A stretch of 64,000 nucleotides of DNA from assembly GCA_013399015.1 (NCBI GenBank), contig VWZX01000996.1, positions 877,052 through 941,051 of the forward strand, in the 5' to 3' direction. The notes under the pieces are model-generated. The model was not told where the DNA came from. It worked only from the letters and a program-made list of their open reading frames with translations, and made no database searches. The DNA is from Galbula dea. Taxonomy: Eukaryota > Chordata > Aves > Piciformes > Galbulidae. The position numbers and the translations under genes are program-made. The number at the start of each line of letters is the position of its first letter. Position 1 is the stretch's first letter. Shown here piece after piece: positions 57,742 to 64,000 of the stretch.

Positions 57742-60700
57742 ATGTCGGCGGCGTCGGGGGATCGGCGGTACCCGCGGGGTAGGGCTGCGGCTCTGCGGGG
57801 CGGCGAGAAGCAGTGCTGTGAGTAACCCCGGGAATGGTGGAAGGAAAAGGGGGGGGCAGAAAAAGCGAAGCTTATCGATTTAGGAGAAAAGGAAAATAGC
57901 GATTTGGGGAAGTGATGCTGCTCGTGGGTTTGAATATAGCTCAGTTTCCCTTAAACCGCGATCTCCGTGCCCAGCATGCTGCCCACCGCTGTGTCCCGGT
58001 GGTACCGGTCCGGTAACGGCACCGCTGAGCCCTGCCCACCTCTACCCTGCACCGCAGCAACCCCTAGATGATGTGATTTGCCCAATATTGCGTGTTTTCC
58101 TCCCAAAATCGGCCTCTTCCCGCGCGGTCCCTGCGCTTGCTCTGGCTGTTCTCTCCGAGAACGTCACCGTGTTGTTGAAAGCATCTTTAGGATGTCCTTG
58201 AGAGCTCCTGTCCTGGTCGGCAAATGTTTTCCAGGCTAAAGGATGTCTCTCGCCCCATTAGGCACAGGAGGTTCGCGGTTCGTGATCCACCTCATTAGGC
58301 AGCGCCTAGGAGACCACAGAGTGTCCAGGCACTGGTTAATTAGCTGTGAGGATTATCAGAGTTACCATAGAACCACGGAGTGGTTTGGGTCTGAAGGGAC
58401 CTTTAAAGGTCATGTAGTCCAACCTTCTGCAGTGAGCAGGGACATTTCCGACTAGAGCAGATTGCTCGGAGCCCCAAACAACCTGAGCTGGGATGGTTCC
58501 AGGGTGGGGCTTCCACCACCTCTTTGGGCAACCTGGGCCAGTGTTTCACCTCCCTCAATGTAAAAAATCTTTTCCTTCTATCTAGTCTAAATCTTCCCTT
58601 TTAGCTTAAAACCATCACCCCTTGTGCTGTCCCAACAAGCCCTGCTAAAAAGTCTGTCCCCATCTTCCTTACCTCTAACCCCCTGTAAGTGCAGAAGGGC
58701 TGCAGGAAGCTCTCCTTAGAAGTGCCTGGTGGCCAGCTGTCCATCTGGGAGATAGGACCTGGAGGAGGACCATATCTTGGGGCTCTCTCTTTGCTCCCAG
58801 CCTCTCTGTGATGCTCCTGAGGGGTGGATTTCTGTTTTGCAGCATGGGCATCCTACATGACCAACTCCCCAACGCTGATCGTGATGATTGGTCTCCCTGC
58901 CCGGGGCAAGACCTACGTGTCCAAGAAACTCACTCGCTACCTCAACTGGATTGGGGTCCCCACCAAAGGTGTGTGCAGGGGGCACCAAGGGATGGCTCTG
59001 CCCTTTGGCTGGAAGCAGTGTGAGATGTGTCTGTGCAGTGCCTCAGTCTCACCCAGTCCTCTTCTCTCTGTGCAGTGTTTAATTTAGGAGTGTATCGCCG
59101 GGAAGCAGTGAAGTCTTACAAGTCCTATGACTTCTTCAGGCATGATAACAAAGAAGCCATGGAAATCCGCAAGTAAGTCCCTGTCAGGAGACTGAACCCA
59201 TCCATGGTGGTCTGGTTAGTGTCAGGTGTTGGCAGGCTCTGTGTTTGAGGAGCACAAAACAATATATGTAACGCTCGTGAAAGCAGGGGAAGAGGTGGTG
59301 CAGCCCCTGCAGAGATCCTGCCAGAGGGGATGTGTGTGGGAGTTTTGTTGCTGACTTTGGGCTGACACAAAGAGCAGGGGCTGTGAACATCTGGTGATGA
59401 GGCAGGTTATAGTTACAGAATCCCAGAATCCAGCAAGGTGGGGGCTGGAAGGGACCTCTGGGGATCATCAAGTCCAACCCCCTGCTCCAGCAGGGGCACC
59501 CACAGCAGCTTGCCCAGGGTCACCTCCAGCTGCCTTGGGAATCTCTCCACACAAGGAGACTCCACAGCCTCTCTGGGCAGCCTGGGCCAGGGCTCCAACA
59601 CCCTCACAACAAACAAGGTTCTCCTCCTGTTCAGGTGAAATCTCCTGGGTTGCAGTTTGTGCCCAGTGCCACTTGAGCTGTCCCTGGGCACCACTGAGCA
59701 GAGTCTGGCCCCAGCCTCTTGCCCCCAGCCTTGAGCTCTTGCTGAGCATTGAGCAGCTCCCCTGTGGGGCTGCTCTTCTGCAGGCTAAGCAGCCCCAGGG
59801 CTCTCAGCCTTTCCTCCTGCCAGAGCTGCTCCAGTGCCCTCAGCATCTTCCTAGCCTCTGCTGGACTCTCTCCAGTAATTCCTTGTCTGTCTGGAACTGG
59901 ACCCAGGACTCCAGATGTGGCCTCACCAGGGCAGAGCAGAGGAGAAAGAGAACCTCCCCTCATCTGCTGGTCATGCTCTTTTGAATGCAGCCCAGGAAAC
60001 TCTTGACCTTGTTGACTACAAGAGCACATTGCTGGCTGATGGTGAACCTGTTGTAGATGCCTTATGGTCTGCAGAGGCTGTGGAGCTCTTGCAAAGATGT
60101 GGGGGATGGTGCTCCATGGGCAGAGAGGGAAGGTGTTGAAACCTCTCCACCGGGTTCAGAAACTTGCTCTCTGGATGCTTCAGATCAGCTCTGACCATGC
60201 TCATTTCTCTCCTGCAGACAGTGTGCCCTAGTGGCTCTGGAAGATGTGAAGGCTTATCTCCTGGAGGAGTGTGGGCAGATAGCTGTAAGACTTTTCTGGG
60301 CTGAACACGGTTTTCCATCTGGGTAGTTGAAAGCTGCCCAGGGCATTTGGGAACCTAATTGTAATCCCAAAGGGTTTGGGGCTGCTTTGAAAGCCTTAGG
60401 TAAATCTTCTGATTGCTATTTCTTCCTTTCCTGGCAGGTGTTTGATGCAACCAACACAACTCGAGAAAGGAGGGACCTGATCTTGAACTTTGCTAAAGAA
60501 AATGCTTTCAAGGTAGTAATGCTGCTGGCTTCAATCTGCCCTTGGGGTTGCTGCACCAAGGGGTGTTCCTGCTCCCTGGGGCAGGAGCTCTTCAGTTTAG
60601 GGTTCTTAGCTCTCTCAGATAAGCTTCTGTGTCCCCTTTTCCTGCAGGTGTTCTTTGTGGAGTCTGTCTGTGATGATCCAGAAGTCATCGCTGCCAATAT

Positions 60701-63524
60701 CCTGGTGCGTGTGGCATTGCCCAGGCTCAGCTGCTCCCCGTGGGAGCTGGGGTGCTCCCTGCAAGGTCACCAGCAGCAACAGCTTCCAGCAGGGGCTGCA
60801 AATGCCTTGCTCTTAGGTTTCACCTTGGAAATGAGCAGCTAGGATCTGCAGGTTTAGCAAAGCTGGTTATGTGAGAAGGTGAAAATCAGATGAAGCAGTG
60901 AAGTGTTTGACCTTGAATCATGATTCCTGGTGGAGGGAAGGCTTGGACAGCTTGCAGCCAGCCAGCTGTGTCTGTCACAGGGCCAAGCACTACAGTGCCT
61001 TCAGAGCTGCCCTTTGTTTCCTCTCCAGGAGCAGATTTTTCCACAGGGCAGCCTTGAACAATGTGTGTTTCTTTCCAAAGGGAAGAAGAGGGCTATTCAG
61101 AGTTGCTTTTGTTCCCTGCCGAGTTTGTTTAACTCTAACAAAGTGATGTTGTCTGCTGAGCAGGAGGTGAAGGTTTCCAGCCCTGACTACCCAGAGAGAA
61201 ACAGGGAGAACGTGATGGATGATTTCCTGAAGAGGATAGAGTGCTACAAGGTCACTTACCAGCCTCTGGACCCTGATGTCTATGACAAGTAAGCAAAGCA
61301 TTTTTCTCTGGCTCAGGATGCTGTAACACAGCTGATACAGCCTCTGCTCTCTTGGGGCATCACTGATGGTGTGAAGGTGAGAATGAGCCAGCAGTGTGCC
61401 CAGGTGGCCCCAGAAGCCCAACAGCATCCTGGCCTCTATCAGAAATGATGTGGCCAGGAGGACCAGAGAAGTAGTTGTGCCCCTGTACTCAGCGCTGGTG
61501 AGGCCACGCCTCTAATCCTGGGTTCAGTTTTGGGCTCCTCACTACAAGAAAGACCTGGAGGTGCTGGAATGTGTCCAGAGAAGGGCAACAGAGCTGGTGA
61601 AGGGTCTGGAGAATAAATGTTGAGGAGCAGCTGAGAAAATTGAGGTTTAGTCTGGAGGAGGCTCAGGAGAGACCTTCTCACTCTCTCCAGTTCCCTGGAA
61701 GGAGGTTGTAGTGAGGTGGGGGTTGGCCTCTTCTCCTGGCTTACCAGCATGAGGACAAGAGGAAATGGCCTCAGGTTGCACCAGGGGAAGTTCAGGTTGG
61801 ATCTTGGGAAAAATTTCTTCCCAGAAAGAGTGGTTAGGCATTGGCCCAGGCTGCCCAGGGCAGTGGTGGAGTCACCATCCCTGCAGAGGTTCAGAAAACA
61901 TCTAGCTGTGGTCCTGAGAGACATGGCTCAGTGGCACGGTGGTGACAGGTTGCTGGTTGGACTAGATGATCTTCAGATAAGTCTCTTCCAACCTTTCATG
62001 ATTCTGTGATATCCTTCCAAAAAGTCTTTTTCTCTTGTGTACTGCAGTCTACTGCAGCTCCTTTTAAGCCCAGCCAGTTGAGTGTCTCTCCTGCCTGCTG
62101 CAGCCACCCCAGAGGGAGCAGCGGTGCCGCCTGCAGGTGCCTGTGCTCCCTCCCTTGCAAGCCAGCCCTGTGGCTGTTCTTTTGTGTTGGCTGCAGAGAC
62201 CTTTCCTTCATTAAAGTGATGAACGTGGGGCAGCGCTTCCTGGTGAACAGAGTGCAGGATTACATCCAGAGTAAGATTGTCTACTACCTGATGAACATCC
62301 ACGTCCAGCCACGCACCATCTACCTCTGCCGCCACGGCGAGAGCGACTACAACCTCCTGGGCAAGATTGGGGGGGACTCTGGGCTCTCACCTCGTGGGAA
62401 GCAGGTATGTCCTGAGCAGCCCCCAGCTTGCTGGGCTTTGCTACTGTTGATTTGTGTGTGTTCAGGGGCAGAGCTGGGCTCTGCATCCCACCCCCCCACC
62501 CCTGCCAGGGGCAATCCCCTAGCTGGATCCTGCCACGACAGCCACCAGCTTGAGTGATGTTTGTAGTGGCAGCAGCTCCTGCTCCATCAGAACCTTCCAT
62601 GGATGGTTTGGGTTTGGGGCTTTTTTTTTTTTCCCCCTTCCCAGTTTGCTCAGGCACTGAAGAAGTTCATTGAAGAGCAGGAGATTGTTGATCTGAAGGT
62701 GTGGACCAGCCAGCTGAAGAGGACAATCCAGACAGCTGAGTCCCTGGGGGTCACCTATGAGCAGTGGAAGATTCTGAACGAGATTGATGCAGTGAGTGAA
62801 ATCTGAAGGAAGCCTTTGGCTGCTCAAGAGGGAGAAGAGGGCTTAAAACCAGATCCATCAGGACAAAAACTGACTGATTCCTTTTCACCTATAACCATGG
62901 CCATAATGTCCTGTAGCCAGCAAGGCTGAGGATGGTTTAGTCCAGGATTGGCAGTGCCCAGAGCTGCTAGAGCTTGCTGTGAGCTTATCCAGCTGGTGTG
63001 GAGAAAGAGAAGAACACTGAACATCCCAGGCAGCTGGCACACCATCCTGGAGGGGAGGGGGCAAAGGTTCCTCCTCCCACTCTTCATTCTTTCAGGCAAA
63101 AGAATCTGCAGGGTTGTGGCTGTGGAAATGAGCTCTCATTGGGGTAGGAGGGGTGATAGGATCCACAGGGTGACAGGATCCACAGGATCCTAGGTGAACA
63201 AGGGGTTTGATCTCAACCCCCAAAGCCCATCCTCTTCCCACCCCCCTGGGTGTGCAGGGCACACATGGTGAGTGTGTGGCTGGCTCAGTTGATACCTCAA
63301 GTGTTCATCACACAAAGGGGTTACTAATCTCAGCCTCTTGCTTGGTCTTTTCCTCCTGCTGTGGTGTTGTACCTCTGTTTAAACCAAGTGTGGTGAACCA
63401 AAGTTCTCCTTTCCCTCAGGGAGTCTGTGAAGAAATGACCTATGCAGAGATTGAAGCCAAGTACCCAGAGGAGTTTGCCCTGAGGGACCAAGAGAAGTAT
63501 CTGTATCGCTATCCTGGAGGAGAG
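57742..63524 (+). CDS. PFKFB2: 6-phosphofructo-2-kinase/fructose-2,6-bisphosphatase 2 (partial)
   Basis: Bifunctional cytosolic enzyme that makes and breaks fructose-2,6-bisphosphate, setting glycolytic flux. Ten coding exons join in frame: 57742-57817, 58843-58968, 59076-59172, 60218-60284, 60438-60512, 60648-60704, 61164-61288, 62197-62404, 62645-62791 and 63420-63524. These give 361 codons. The kinase domain has a P-loop (GLPARGKT, about 42-49), VFDATNTTRERR and FFVESVCDDP. The phosphatase domain has CRHGES with phospho-acceptor His254. The last exon seen ends at KYLYRYPGGE; the rest, including the C-terminal regulatory tail, is beyond the window. The isoform is assigned from the YOD1 neighbour and the KQCSWASYMTN junction. 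The first 25 residues (MSAASGDRRYPRG and on) differ from the human N-terminus. Introns contain three CR1 copies. Confidence 0.95.
58365..58735 (-). repeat. CR1 in PFKFB2 intron 1, inverted
   Basis: Begins CATAGAACCACGGAGTGG and contains GGACCTTTAAAGGTCATGTA, GCTTCCACCACCTCTTTGGG and CACCCCTTGTGCTGTCCCAA. Confidence 0.88.
59410..60165 (-). repeat. CR1 in PFKFB2 intron 3, inverted
   Basis: A long copy of about 750 bp. It starts TTACAGAATCCCAGAATCC and contains AGTCCAACCCCCTGCTCCAG, ACTCCACAGCCTCTCTGGGC and GACCCAGGACTCCAGATGTG. Confidence 0.92.
61380..62013 (+). repeat. CR1 in PFKFB2 intron 7
   Basis: Contains CAGTGTGCCCAGGTGGCCCC, CTCACTACAAGAAAGACCTG, GGAAATGGCCTCAGGTTGCA and GGTTGGACTAGATGATC and ends in ATGATTCTGTGATA. 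Its 3' half resembles the copy at 2627-2953. Confidence 0.92.
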
Positions 63525-64000
63525 GTGAAGACCCTGAGGCAATGACAAGCTAGAGTAGCTACAGCACACACACAGATGGGTGCAACTGGAAGCTTTTGCT
63601 TCACCTGAACCTTTCCTGCCAGTATTTCTATGAGAAACTGGAAGCATTAGGATCCCCAGTGCTCTTCTGGAGGAAAGGTTTATTGAGTTCCTTTGTTGGC
63701 ATCTGTGGGTGATGCCTTTCAGGCCATTCACTGGCTTCCTTGCTCCCCTCTGACACCAAGGGGTTTCTGCACCCTGCTCACTTGGCTGAGGCCTGAATTG
63801 TCCTTCTGACAAAGCACCTTGGAGAAGAGAGTGGCTGTGAGGGTGGGGTGTGGGGTCACTTCTGGGTTTACTTCACAGCCTTGTTTTAAGTGTTATAATT
63901 TGCTGTTTTGTGTGGTTTTTCCTCCTGTGCCTGTTAAGAGTTCTGAGTCAGCTGAGCCCTCCTCTGATCTGGGGGTTGCTGTCACCACCTGTCACCTTCT

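Overview
The window is nuclear DNA of a bird. Intron-containing genes carry recognisable vertebrate immune and metabolic products, and both strands are peppered with CR1 retroposon fragments ending in the bird-typical ATTCTRTGAT tails. At least 18 CR1 pieces occur in 64 kb. That density would fit a CR1-rich order such as Piciformes, but the species cannot be fixed from this sequence. Gene order matches the human 1q32 immune cluster (IL10 family, PIGR, FCAMR position, C1orf116, YOD1, PFKFB2), which lies on a microchromosome in chicken.

Layout. 1-6 kb: intergenic. 6.0-9.1 kb (+): a complete five-exon IL19/IL20/IL24-type cytokine of 176 aa. 11.6-19.1 kb (-): PIGR, all ten coding exons resolved, 672 aa, with four Ig domains, a linker with a seven-residue repeat, a membrane segment and a conserved tail. 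19-28 kb: mostly unrecognised intergenic DNA. 28.3-33.9 kb (-): a PIGR relative in the FCAMR position. It has a signal peptide, three V-type Ig domains, a mucin-like stalk built of 13-14-residue repeats, and a membrane segment joined through a GC-AG intron; its cytoplasmic tail is only partly resolved. 34-42 kb: intergenic, with CR1 pieces and a 31-bp minisatellite. 42.1-46.3 kb (-): C1orf116 (SARG), 490 aa in three coding exons. 46-53 kb: intergenic, no supported gene. 53.4-57.5 kb (-): YOD1 deubiquitinase with a probable long 3'UTR. 57.7 kb to the right edge (+): PFKFB2, first ten coding exons, cut by the window end.

Functionally, the left and centre concern mucosal immunity. IL19-type cytokine signals to epithelium, PIGR carries polymeric IgA/IgM across epithelium, and the FCAMR-like protein looks like a further immunoglobulin receptor derived from the PIGR family. 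The right part is a head-to-head pair (YOD1 and PFKFB2) sharing a compact CpG-rich promoter. The most unusual object is the three-domain, mucin-stalked FCAMR-like gene.
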